Assembly: GCF_023701485.1 (NCBI RefSeq)
Contig: NZ_JAMQBK010000083.1
Coordinates: 1 to 64,000, forward strand
DNA: 64,000 nt
DNA from: Aporhodopirellula aestuarii
Lineage (GTDB): Bacteria; Planctomycetota; Planctomycetia; Pirellulales; Pirellulaceae
Direction of reading: 5' to 3'
Below the pieces are notes generated by a model. The model had not been told where the DNA came from and ran no database searches. It saw only the letters and a list, made by a program, of their open reading frames with translations. How positions within the stretch are numbered: the stretch's first letter is position 1; the number at the start of each line of letters is the position of its first letter. Both the position numbers and the translations under genes were made by a program. Of the stretch, positions 36,465-44,901 are shown in pieces.

Positions 36465-37872
36465 GACTGAGCTCCTTCACTTTCTCAACCGGATAGCCCG
36501 CAGCGGTCCACGCCCCCCAGCTACCAGGAACATTCGACACGTGCTTGAAACCGCGTGACTGCATCAAGCTCGACGCGATGCTGGCTCGATAACCGCTCGC
36601 ACAATACGTCGCGTAATGCTGATCCTTGTCCAATCCGTTGATGCGATCTCGCATATCAGCGACGAAGCAATGCTCCGCACCGGGGACATGTCCTCCTTCC
36701 CATTCATCCGGGCCTCGCACGTCGAGAATCGTTGGGCCGGTACCGTTGGATTGATGATCGCGCAGTTCGTGGACCGGCATCTGCTCCAATCGCTCCAGCG
36801 GGAAGCCCGAGCTTTGCCAGGCTTTCATCCCTCCCGCCAAATAGCCTGCAAATTGACTGTGGCCGCTGCGTACGATCAATCGCTGAACCCGCTCGGCATC
36901 TTCGTCATCGTCCAAAACGAGCAACAGACGTTGGTCCAGGTCAAACATTTGTCCGACCCACGCGGACATCTCAGGTCTCGATCCGATGTTGATACTTCCA
37001 GGAACATGCCCGCCGCCGAACGCGGTCATGCTTCGCGTGTCGATGAGTGCGACGCCGGGCTCGCGAGAAACCTTCCGGAATTCGCTCGGTGGCAACGCCG
37101 GAATCGTTGGCAACCGGTCCATGATGTCCGGCCCTTTCGCGTTGACTTTCTTGAGTTCCGGATAGTGCCACGGGACCGGCGGTGCATCTCCGACAACGAA
37201 CTCGCGGAACGCTTCGTAATCTGGGAACGACAGGAATTTGTTCGTTCGCCGCTCGTAACCGACGGTACTGTTGAGCCGGTCACCAATGTCGGCACCGCAT
37301 GCCGAACCCGCACCGTGCCCCGGATAAATCGTGACGTAGTCTTCGAGCTTGAGATAGAAGTTATAGAGCGTGTCGTAGAGAGACCGTGCCAGTTGCTCGG
37401 TTTCGCCCGAACCGAGCAAGTCAGGCCTTCCCGCCGAGCCCACGAACAGCGAATCGCCCGTAAAGACAGCCCAAGGTGTGTCAGCGTGCTTCGCCTCACT
37501 TAGCAAAAACGACATATGCTCCGGCGTGTGCCCAGGCGTATGACGAGCGGTCAACATGAACGATCCGAAATCAAACGACTGGCCGTCGGCTACCGGTTCA
37601 GCATCAAACTGGTAGTTGGCTTGCACGTCGCTCACGAAAACTTTCGCCGTTCCAACACGCTGGGCAAGTGAACGAGCGCCCGAGACAAAGTCGGCGTGGA
37701 TATGTGTTTCGAAAACGTGGGTGATGGACACACCATGCTTTCTTGCGAGTTCTTCGTAGATTTCGACGTCCGTCCGGGGGTCGATCACTGCCGCTTTGCC
37801 TGTACCGGTATCGCCGACGAGGTAGGAAAGCTGAGCGATGCCATCCGTCAAAACTGTTTCAAGTACAAACAT
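36457..37872 (-). CDS. Persulfide-dioxygenase-like MBL protein with two rhodanese domains
   Basis: The 471-residue protein joins a metallo-beta-lactamase fold (about 1-240) to two rhodanese domains (about 260-350 and 370-465). The MBL part has the metal motif THIHADF, then GHTPEHMSF, FTGDSLFVGSAGRPDLLG and YPGHGAGSACG, as in ETHE1-type persulfide dioxygenases. The first rhodanese lacks the active Cys (VLDDDEDAE near residue 322), and the second keeps it (CASGYRA, near residue 424). The protein likely oxidises persulfide and passes on thiosulfate sulfur. AAGGAG lies eight bases before the ATG at 37872. An in-frame start 29 codons upstream lacks that support. Confidence 0.9.
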   Translation of the reverse strand: MFVLETVLTDGIAQLSYLVGDTGTGKAAVIDPRTDVEIYEELARKHGVSITHVFETHIHADFVSGARSLAQRVGTAKVFVSDVQANYQFDAEPVADGQSFDFGSFMLTARHTPGHTPEHMSFLLSEAKHADTPWAVFTGDSLFVGSAGRPDLLGSGETEQLARSLYDTLYNFYLKLEDYVTIYPGHGAGSACGADIGDRLNSTVGYERRTNKFLSFPDYEAFREFVVGDAPPVPWHYPELKKVNAKGPDIMDRLPTIPALPPSEFRKVSREPGVALIDTRSMTAFGGGHVPGSINIGSRPEMSAWVGQMFDLDQRLLLVLDDDEDAERVQRLIVRSGHSQFAGYLAGGMKAWQSSGFPLERLEQMPVHELRDHQSNGTGPTILDVRGPDEWEGGHVPGAEHCFVADMRDRINGLDKDQHYATYCASGYRASIASSLMQSRGFKHVSNVPGSWGAWTAAGYPVEKVKELSHA

Positions 37873-38323
37873 CTGATTACTCCTTTTGGTGGTATCGGTA
37901 TTTCCAACACCACCAGGAGCGAATCGCATGCCATTGTCGACGTGCGGCGGGGCTACCAAGTCATTACCAAGACGATCGACGGTACCGGGGGCAACGCGAC
38001 ACTCGCAACGACGGACACGACTGATCTACCGCATCAACTCCGAAATTTACAGGCGAGGGAAATCGCTAAGACTTTCGCGGCCTACACCTGCGGATGCGGT
38101 GCGGAGAGAGGGGGCGGCGTGATGAGAATCCGGCACGGCAGTTGCAACTCGATGTACCCACGGGACGTCGATTGCTTTAGTGCTCTTTTTAGCGGAACGG
38201 CGTGAGCCGTCCGGACCCGCGTTACCGGACGGCTCGCGCCGTTCCGCTACTTTTGGAATCCCGCAGTAATGAAATCGACGTCCCCTGGGTACTGTGCCCT
38301 GCCATGTTATCTCCTTCACTTCG
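37873..38323. other. Upstream region of the sulfur operon, with a strong hairpin
   Basis: About 450 bases with no convincing gene. A short inverted repeat (tggtggt 37887-37893 / accacca 37909-37915) lies 15 bases before the sulfur operon start, possibly an operator or a 5'-leader hairpin. A much larger hairpin sits at 38191-38248. Confidence 0.45.
38191..38248. repeat. Near-perfect palindrome with 24-base arms
   Basis: Arms at 38191-38214 and 38225-38248 pair with one mismatch in 24 around a ten-base loop. The arm begins agcggaacggc and ends gccgtccgg. It sits between genes on opposite strands and could end transcription from either side or be a dispersed palindromic repeat. Confidence 0.8.
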
Positions 38324-38434
38324 ATGCTATTCGATATGTTCGCATTCTTTTCCAGTCGATTGGGTTGCCTCGGCTCGCTGGTCGTTTCGTTGCTCGGGAC
38401 GGCACTCCTGTTCTTGTTTTTGGGGCTGCTGTAA
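38324..38434 (+). CDS. Small one-span membrane protein (36 residues)
   Basis: A short frame gives a 36-residue product. It begins MLFDMFAFFSSRLGCLGS and then has a single hydrophobic stretch (LVVSLLGTALLFLFLGLL), enough for one membrane segment. The first part holds a Cys and an Arg. I think related small proteins with the FFSSRLGCLGS pattern occur in planctomycete genomes, but cannot check. No Shine-Dalgarno is visible, and the neighbours on both sides are on the other strand. Codon use is not random in the sense that the reading gives a clean membrane helix; still, chance is possible. Confidence 0.5.
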   Translation: MLFDMFAFFSSRLGCLGSLVVSLLGTALLFLFLGLL

Positions 38435-38522
38435 ACGGGAAAACGTGATGACGACATGCGATCAAATCGCGTAATCACGAGATCGATGGATCCCGCACCA
38501 GACAATCTGCTCCAACGCCGTA

Positions 38523-41500
38523 TTATTCGGCGAGCCTTGCAATCATCTCGACCAACTTACGTTGATCTAGCGGTTTGGTGGTGTAGTCGCTGCATCCGGC
38601 GGCCAGACACTCGTCACGATCACTCTTCATCGCGTTGGCGGTTAAGGCGAGGATGGGCAACACGCAACCGCGACTGCGAAGCTGCCTTGATGCTTCGTAA
38701 CCGTCCATCACTGGCATTTGCATATCCATCACGATCACGTCGATCCGCGGTGATTGTTCTGCCATGACAAAATTGACCGCTTCTTTCCCGTTGGTCGCCG
38801 TGAAAACTTTACCGCCGGCTTTCTCAATAAAATGTTGAGCGAGGTAACGGATGTCACGCCGATCGTCCACGACAAGAACGTTTGCCGTTAACGTGATTTC
38901 GTCGTGGGAGAGATCCGACGCCTCGACAACCGAGATATTGGGTTCGATCAATTGACCAGGCTTCATGACGTCCAGTGAGAGTGTAAAACGACTCCCCTTG
39001 CCGAGTTCGCTCTCGACGGTAATCAAGCCACCGAGAGCTTGTGCGAGACGGCGGCAAATCGCCAGCCCCAAACCGGTACCACCGAACGATCGCGTTGACG
39101 TGTTGTCGACTTGCACAAACGGTTCGAACAAGGAATCGAGCTTTTCCGATGGGATCCCGATTCCCGTGTCGACGACATCGAACTGAAGCCGATTTGCCGA
39201 CGCGTCGAAGTCGACGTTCAATCGAACTTCACCTTCATCGGTAAACTTGATTGCGTTTCCGACGAGGTTCAACAACACCTGGCGCAAACGCACCGCGTCA
39301 GTATCGATTGTTTCGGGAACCGGACCGGTGAACGCAATTCGCAACGGAATATCTTTCTCGGCTGCGCGAACATCCATCAGTGAACGAATCTCTCCGACGA
39401 TCGCGTCAGGACGAACCGGTTGGGTATCAATCTCCATTTTTCCGGCGTCGATCTTGGAGAGATCCAAGATATCGTTGACGATATTCAACAAGAAATGTCC
39501 GTTACGTCGAATCGTATCAACGACCTGCAAATTGTCAGGATCAACGAGATGATCCTTCAAAATATCTGCGTGTCCCAAAATCGCTGCCATCGGCGTGCGA
39601 ATTTCATGCGACATGTTCGCCAAAAACTCACCACGCGAGCGATTCGCCGCCTCAGCGGACGTCATGGCTTGCTGTAACGAACGCTCGAAATTCTTTCGAT
39701 CCGTGATGTCCTGAACCGTGCCAACGATGCGTTGGAGGTGTCGGGCATCGCCCTTCTCTTCGCGAATGACTCGCCCCGTATCGACAACCCATCGGATCGC
39801 CCCATCGCTTCGCACGATGCGGTATTCCTTTTCATAGCGTTCGGAACCATCCGTTCGAAAAGCATCCGCCATGATCGTTTCGAATGCTTTCAGATCATCC
39901 GGGAAGATGAGCTGGCGGACCATCTGGAGCGTCGGCGTTATTTCGGGAGAGATGCCATAGATCGCATACAGTTCGGGAGACCACACCAATCGGTTTCTGA
40001 TAGCGTCGTAGTCGTGAGTCCCAAAACCGGTTGCCTCGGCAGCGAGTCGCAACCGACTCTCGCTGGCACGCATCGTATTTTCGGCGAGGCGTCGCTCATG
40101 ATCATCAATTACCGAACCGATGTAGCCTTCAAATTCGCCAGCCTTGTTGAATCGGGGACGGCCCAAGTCGACGGCATGCCGATACTCACCACTCGCCGTT
40201 CGCAAACGGTATTCCGTCACGAAATTCACATGAGCCTCCGCGGCCGACAAAAACTCTTTACCGGCACGTTGTCTGTCGTCGGGGTGAGTCGCGTCGGTCC
40301 ACCCCAACCCCAAACCTTCCTCTTCGGTTTGACCGGTGAACTCGTACCATGAACGCGACAGGTAAGTGCACATGTGATCGCGATCCGTAATCCACAACAT
40401 TGCCGGTGATGCATCGGCCATCGTGCGAAAGTACTTCTCGCTCTCGCGGATTCTCATCTCGACATTCTTGCGTTCCGTCACGTCTGCAACGACCCCCAAG
40501 AAGGAATCGAGATTGGCCGACTCGTCGCGGACGATGCGTCCCAACATGTGCAACCAATGTGTCGCCCCGTCAGGACGCACCACGCGGAATTCTTCGTTGT
40601 AGACGTCACCAGTTTGAATGGCCGTTTTCATCGCCTCATCGACGCGGTCGCGGTCTTGCGGATCGACGCGTTTCACGAATTCGCGGGCTACCATGGGTGC
40701 CTCGGCGTTCATCCCGAACAGCGAACGGATATCCTGGGGCGAATGGACTTGGCCAGTCTTTAAATCCCACGACCAGACCGCGAGTCCGGTTGCTGACAAT
40801 GCCGCCTGGAGGAATTGCTGTGACTCGATCAATTCACGCTTTGCCGCGTTTTGCTCGGTAACATCACTTACTTCGATGATTGTCGAGTGTGGTTTGCCGT
40901 CGCGATAGATCGGTCGCGCCGAGCAAAGCACATCGAACGGCGTGCCGTCTTTACGAAAGAACACGTCTTCGTGGAAGCGGATCAGGCTGTCCTGAGGAAG
41001 CGCTCGGTCGATCGGGCACTCGGTGATCGGAAACGGTCGACCATCGGGGTAGTGGTGATGCACCAACTCATGCAACGGCGCAGACTCCAACTCTTCGCGA
41101 CTGAAACCAGTCATGTCGAGCCAAGTTTGATTGCAGTAGATCAAGTATCCCGATGCATCCATCATGATCAATGCTTCGGTTGAGTTCTCCGCAATCGTGT
41201 GGACGAGTTCATTGCTATCCCGAAGCGATTGCTCCCACTTCTGACGCTCGGTGACGTCGTAGTAGTAGCAAACAACGCCATATTTGTTGTCGGGTAGGGA
41301 AATCCGCTTGATCTTCCAATCGTACGATTCAATCGTTTTGCGATCGGCGCGTTCCTCGATCAGCAACGGTGCGGTGTATGGTTCACCGGTTTCCAACGTA
41401 TGGCGAAAACGCTCAATCGCCTCGGTCGCAAACGGCTCCGGCCAAATCGCACGCATCACATCCGGGAAACCGCGACCGACGACAGGCATTTGCGACGAGA

Positions 41501-41642
41501 ACGTTTCCCGAGCACCGTCACTGATATAGCGAATTTTGAATTCGTGATCGACGATATAAACGCCAAACGGATTCCCCTCAACGACTTGTCGAAAGATTTC
41601 GTGTGATTGCTGAATCTGATCATCAATGGAAATCTGATTCAT
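38523..41642 (-). CDS. Hybrid histidine kinase with five PAS domains and a receiver
   Basis: The 1039-residue cytoplasmic protein has five PAS domains (about 10-140, 145-270, 272-400, 400-525 and 530-660). A HisKA domain follows with the phospho-His in ANMSHEIRTPM (near residue 678), then a HATPase domain (NLVGNAIKFT, DTGIGIP, GGTGLGLAI), then a receiver domain (VLVVDDRRDIRYLAQ, VIVMDMQMPVMDGYE). It should autophosphorylate and pass the phosphate to its own receiver, then probably to a separate Hpt. It starts with ATG four bases inside the previous gene (ATGA overlap), and GGAGG lies five bases before it. It is the last gene of the block, so its levels follow the KaiC-like gene. Ligands of the PAS domains are unknown. 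Confidence 0.92.
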   Translation of the reverse strand: MNQISIDDQIQQSHEIFRQVVEGNPFGVYIVDHEFKIRYISDGARETFSSQMPVVGRGFPDVMRAIWPEPFATEAIERFRHTLETGEPYTAPLLIEERADRKTIESYDWKIKRISLPDNKYGVVCYYYDVTERQKWEQSLRDSNELVHTIAENSTEALIMMDASGYLIYCNQTWLDMTGFSREELESAPLHELVHHHYPDGRPFPITECPIDRALPQDSLIRFHEDVFFRKDGTPFDVLCSARPIYRDGKPHSTIIEVSDVTEQNAAKRELIESQQFLQAALSATGLAVWSWDLKTGQVHSPQDIRSLFGMNAEAPMVAREFVKRVDPQDRDRVDEAMKTAIQTGDVYNEEFRVVRPDGATHWLHMLGRIVRDESANLDSFLGVVADVTERKNVEMRIRESEKYFRTMADASPAMLWITDRDHMCTYLSRSWYEFTGQTEEEGLGLGWTDATHPDDRQRAGKEFLSAAEAHVNFVTEYRLRTASGEYRHAVDLGRPRFNKAGEFEGYIGSVIDDHERRLAENTMRASESRLRLAAEATGFGTHDYDAIRNRLVWSPELYAIYGISPEITPTLQMVRQLIFPDDLKAFETIMADAFRTDGSERYEKEYRIVRSDGAIRWVVDTGRVIREEKGDARHLQRIVGTVQDITDRKNFERSLQQAMTSAEAANRSRGEFLANMSHEIRTPMAAILGHADILKDHLVDPDNLQVVDTIRRNGHFLLNIVNDILDLSKIDAGKMEIDTQPVRPDAIVGEIRSLMDVRAAEKDIPLRIAFTGPVPETIDTDAVRLRQVLLNLVGNAIKFTDEGEVRLNVDFDASANRLQFDVVDTGIGIPSEKLDSLFEPFVQVDNTSTRSFGGTGLGLAICRRLAQALGGLITVESELGKGSRFTLSLDVMKPGQLIEPNISVVEASDLSHDEITLTANVLVVDDRRDIRYLAQHFIEKAGGKVFTATNGKEAVNFVMAEQSPRIDVIVMDMQMPVMDGYEASRQLRSRGCVLPILALTANAMKSDRDECLAAGCSDYTTKPLDQRKLVEMIARLAE

Positions 41643-43288
41643 CGTTCCTCCGATGTCTTGACTAGCGCCGCCACCTTTTCCAACATTCGCAACTTGTCGA
41701 TGGGTTTCGAAAGATAGTCGTTACATCCTGCTTCGAGGCACTTGTTCATATCGCCCTGCATCGCATCGGCGGTAAGAGCAATAATCGGACCAGCGTAGCC
41801 GAGTTGGCGTAGATGTCGTGCGGTTTCATAGCCGTCCATGTTTGGCATTTGCATGTCTAACAAAATCAGGTCAAAGAAGATTCCATTCGCGGTCGCCTGT
41901 TTGACCGTTTCGATAGCGAGCACGCCGTCTTCCGCTTCGGTGACCCGTCCGCCAGCGTTGGTCACAATGTGTTTGCTGAGAAAGCGGATGTCGCGGCGAT
42001 CGTCAACAATCAATACGTGAACATCGAGCTCAATCGACTCCGCAGGTTCATTTACCTTCTCCGACTCTTGCCGCCCCCTCGGTTCGATCAACGAAGTGTC
42101 ACTCAACTTGCCCGTCGCGATCGTGAGAGTAAACGTGCTACCTTTGTTGATCTTACTGTCGACTCTGATTTCACCACCCAGCATCGCGGCGAGTCGTTGA
42201 CTGATCGCAAGTCCCAATCCGGTACCACCGAATTGCTGCGTGATGAGGGAGTCGCCTTGGGAGAAAGGTTTGAATAATCGTTCCCGTTGCACCGGCGTCA
42301 TCCCGATGCCGGAATCGCTGATGCCGATTCGCAGTTGGTCTGTGACTGGGTTTGCTGAATCGTCGCCTGTGACAGCGTTTCTCTCGAACTCGACGGTGAT
42401 TTTGACGCTGCCCGATTTTGTGAACTTGATCGCGTTGCCCACAAGGTTGATCAGAATCTGCTTTAAACGTTTGGCATCGCTTTCAATGAACTGCGGGATC
42501 GCACCGGCAAATTTGACATCCAGCTTCAAACCTTTCTCGCTCGCACGCACCTCCATGATCCTGCGCACATCTTCGATCACTCGGGCCGGATCAAACCGCT
42601 CGATATCGATATCGAACTTTCCCGCCTCGATCTTGGACAAATCAAGGATATCATTGATGATGCCTAGCAAAAAATCGCCATTGCGACGGATAGTGGCAAG
42701 ATACCCGAGAGCTTCTTCGTTTTCGATCAGCCCAGTCATCAATTCCGCATAACCAAGAATCGAGGTCATCGGCGTGCGAATTTCGTGTGACATGTTGGCC
42801 AGGAATTCACTCTTGGATGCATTTGCCAGCTGAGCTTTGAGCAAGAGGTCTCGAACCTCATACTGCCTGGCGCGGTCACGCAGCTTCGCCTGGAGCGTAC
42901 TTACCAAGAGGGCGATCCTTAGCGGCCGTTCGATCAACGTCACGTGGCCAATGGTTAACAATTCGGTAATGACGCGAGGCGGTGTTTCACGCTGAGCAAG
43001 CAGGACCAGGATCGGCACATCCGACCAGGACGGTTGTTCATTAACCGCTTGGCGAAGACGCGCGGTCGCTTCGGAAGTGAGAAATTCTTGTGCGATCAGC
43101 ACAACACCCGCACCCTCACGAATTCGAGAGGTGACCTCGTAGACCGACGTCACAATCTCGACCGGCACCCCGTGTTCACGCAGAACCTGATCGCAGTACT
43201 TCGCGTCTTGAGGTGTGGGCGCCAGCACGGTGACCGTCTGGCTATCGCCGTGTTTTGGCTGCAGTTTGATCTTGGGTAGCTCGCTCAT
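41639..43288 (-). CDS. Hybrid histidine kinase with N-terminal pseudo-receiver
   Basis: The 549-residue protein begins with a receiver-like domain (about 15-135) without the usual phospho-Asp signature (ending GHVTLIERPLRIALLVSTLQAKLRDR). A helix leads to HisKA with ANMSHEIRTPM (His near residue 168), HATPase (LINLVGNAIKFT, ISDSGIGM, GGTGLGLAI) and a C-terminal receiver (VLIVDDRRDIRFLSKHI, phospho-Asp in ILLDMQMPNMDGYE near residue 476, then SKPIDKLRML). It overlaps the KaiC-like gene by four bases (ATGA) and the PAS kinase by four, so all three are probably translated together. No membrane segment is visible. The pseudo-receiver may bind the KaiC-like protein, which is an inference only. Confidence 0.92.
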   Translation of the reverse strand: MSELPKIKLQPKHGDSQTVTVLAPTPQDAKYCDQVLREHGVPVEIVTSVYEVTSRIREGAGVVLIAQEFLTSEATARLRQAVNEQPSWSDVPILVLLAQRETPPRVITELLTIGHVTLIERPLRIALLVSTLQAKLRDRARQYEVRDLLLKAQLANASKSEFLANMSHEIRTPMTSILGYAELMTGLIENEEALGYLATIRRNGDFLLGIINDILDLSKIEAGKFDIDIERFDPARVIEDVRRIMEVRASEKGLKLDVKFAGAIPQFIESDAKRLKQILINLVGNAIKFTKSGSVKITVEFERNAVTGDDSANPVTDQLRIGISDSGIGMTPVQRERLFKPFSQGDSLITQQFGGTGLGLAISQRLAAMLGGEIRVDSKINKGSTFTLTIATGKLSDTSLIEPRGRQESEKVNEPAESIELDVHVLIVDDRRDIRFLSKHIVTNAGGRVTEAEDGVLAIETVKQATANGIFFDLILLDMQMPNMDGYETARHLRQLGYAGPIIALTADAMQGDMNKCLEAGCNDYLSKPIDKLRMLEKVAALVKTSEER

Positions 43289-44808
43289 GCATTCGTTCCG
43301 TCGCGACCGAGCAGGTCTTCACGCTTCCCTTGGAATGCCGGTGTGCCGCTCAGCACACCGTGAAATTCCGTTAGTGGACGCCCAATCTGCAAGCCATTAT
43401 GCGTCAAGGCAAATTCGCGGATGGTGCGTTCGTGTCTGCCCGTCCGTTTCTTCACCATCGATATTGCTTGACGGATTTCACCCGACGTTTCGAAGTACCG
43501 AAACAACAGGACATTGTCTGCCATATAGCTGGCATCCACTGGCGTCTTCATCCCTGTTCCCAGCATTCCGTGTTGGGCTGTGATGAGGAACGACACAATC
43601 CCCTGACGGCCGAGCATTTGCAGAATGTCGTTGAGTTGGATCAACAGAAATTGTTCATGCGGCATTGAATTGAGAAAACCGTTGAGGCTGTCGATCGTGA
43701 CGACGGTCACCTTTCGCCCTTGCTCGTCAGTTTTGATCGCCTCACGGACTTGCGACGCGAATTCGGAAGGCGCAGTCTCGCCCGACGCAAAATGCCGTAA
43801 TTCAATCAGTCCTTCGTCGATATACCGATCGATATCAAAACCCAGTCCGCGGCTGCGTTGTAAGAACGAATGCTTGCTTTCCTCGAACTCGAAAAAGACA
43901 GCTCGTTCGCCTCGCTCAGCCGCCGCAACTGCAAACTGAGTCGCTGTCGATGACTTACCGACACCGGCCGGACCGAGCAACAACGTGCTGGTGCCTTCCA
44001 TCAGCCCACCACCGATAAGGGTATCTAATTCCGCGTTGCCACTGCTGATGTCTTCCCCGCTAGACTGCCATTGAGCGTTCTCGATTGTTTTGCGAGGAAA
44101 CACTTGCATCCCACCACGTTTGAGCAAGACATCGTGTGTTCCACCGATGAAATCTCGACCACGATGTTTGATCACTCGCAGGTAGCGACGTTCAGCGCCG
44201 TAGTGGTTCAAGGATTGCTCCAACCGAATCACACCATGAGCGATGCTTTGGAGTTGTTGGTCATTGAGGTCGGTTGCCAAGTCCCCGCCCGATTTATCGT
44301 CGAGCATGAGCGTGGTGCATCCGCGACCGACGAAGAATTGTTTGAGGGCGAGGATTTGACGGCGGTAACGGAGTGGACCTTGGGCGAGAAGCCTCATCTC
44401 CGACAGCGAATCAAACGCGATTCGTCTTGGTTGAATCGCTTGAATTTTCTTGAGTACGCCTTCGATCGTTGCACCAAGTTCGATTTCCGACGGCTCGAAC
44501 ATCGTGTATTGAGCTTGCTCCTGGGTCAGTTTCTCTTGATCGACAAGTTCATGGATGTCGATCCCATCGAGTGACCAGCCATGAGACGCCGCAACTCCCT
44601 CAAGTTCCTCGCGGGTTTCCGACAGACTGACGTAAAGTCCCCGCTCGCCTTTTGCGACGCCATCGAGCAAGAACTGGATGGCCAGAGTTGTCTTACCCGT
44701 GCCGGGGTAACCTTCGATCAGGTATAGACGATCGGCCGTGAAGCCGCCGTGCATGATATCGTCGAGTGTGCGGATGCCAGTGCTGATTTGTTGTTCGGGT
44801 TGGGTCAT
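43285..44808 (-). CDS. KaiC-like double RecA-fold ATPase
   Basis: The 507-residue protein has two RecA-type ATPase domains as in KaiC. CI spans about 10-240 with the P-loop GYPGTGKTTLAIQFLL (near residue 36) and CII about 250-480 with GPAGVGKSSTATQFAV (near residue 283). CII keeps the KaiC-type acidic pair (VFFEFEESKHSF), while CI has LYVSLSETREE. The tail (MVKKRTGRHERTIREFAL) is KaiC-like, but the KaiC autophosphorylation pair is not evident. It is not necessarily a clock: no KaiA or KaiB gene is near. It likely hexamerises and couples ATP use to the two kinases fused by ATGA overlaps downstream. I chose the start at 44808; 23 upstream residues in frame are unlike the family. Confidence 0.9.
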   Translation of the reverse strand: MTQPEQQISTGIRTLDDIMHGGFTADRLYLIEGYPGTGKTTLAIQFLLDGVAKGERGLYVSLSETREELEGVAASHGWSLDGIDIHELVDQEKLTQEQAQYTMFEPSEIELGATIEGVLKKIQAIQPRRIAFDSLSEMRLLAQGPLRYRRQILALKQFFVGRGCTTLMLDDKSGGDLATDLNDQQLQSIAHGVIRLEQSLNHYGAERRYLRVIKHRGRDFIGGTHDVLLKRGGMQVFPRKTIENAQWQSSGEDISSGNAELDTLIGGGLMEGTSTLLLGPAGVGKSSTATQFAVAAAERGERAVFFEFEESKHSFLQRSRGLGFDIDRYIDEGLIELRHFASGETAPSEFASQVREAIKTDEQGRKVTVVTIDSLNGFLNSMPHEQFLLIQLNDILQMLGRQGIVSFLITAQHGMLGTGMKTPVDASYMADNVLLFRYFETSGEIRQAISMVKKRTGRHERTIREFALTHNGLQIGRPLTEFHGVLSGTPAFQGKREDLLGRDGTNA

Positions 44809-44901
44809 ATTCTGAATTCCATCATTTTGCGTACCGCCAACGGCCAGCCTAGTAAACCTTCTCCTCGAGCGAAGCAAGAGCGATAAGTCGACCGCCTGTG
44901 A

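Noticed and set aside
34923-38248. CRISPR array made of the palindromes
   Set aside because: The repeats differ from one another and are not regularly spaced, and no cas gene is nearby.
38047-38505. Minus-strand frame of 152 codons overlapping the hairpin at 38191
   Set aside because: It crosses a strong palindrome and the 36-residue frame, and has no domain.
43285-44808. Calling the KaiC-like protein a true circadian clock component
   Set aside because: No KaiA or KaiB gene is present and the KaiC phosphorylation pair is not evident. Only the double ATPase architecture is supported.
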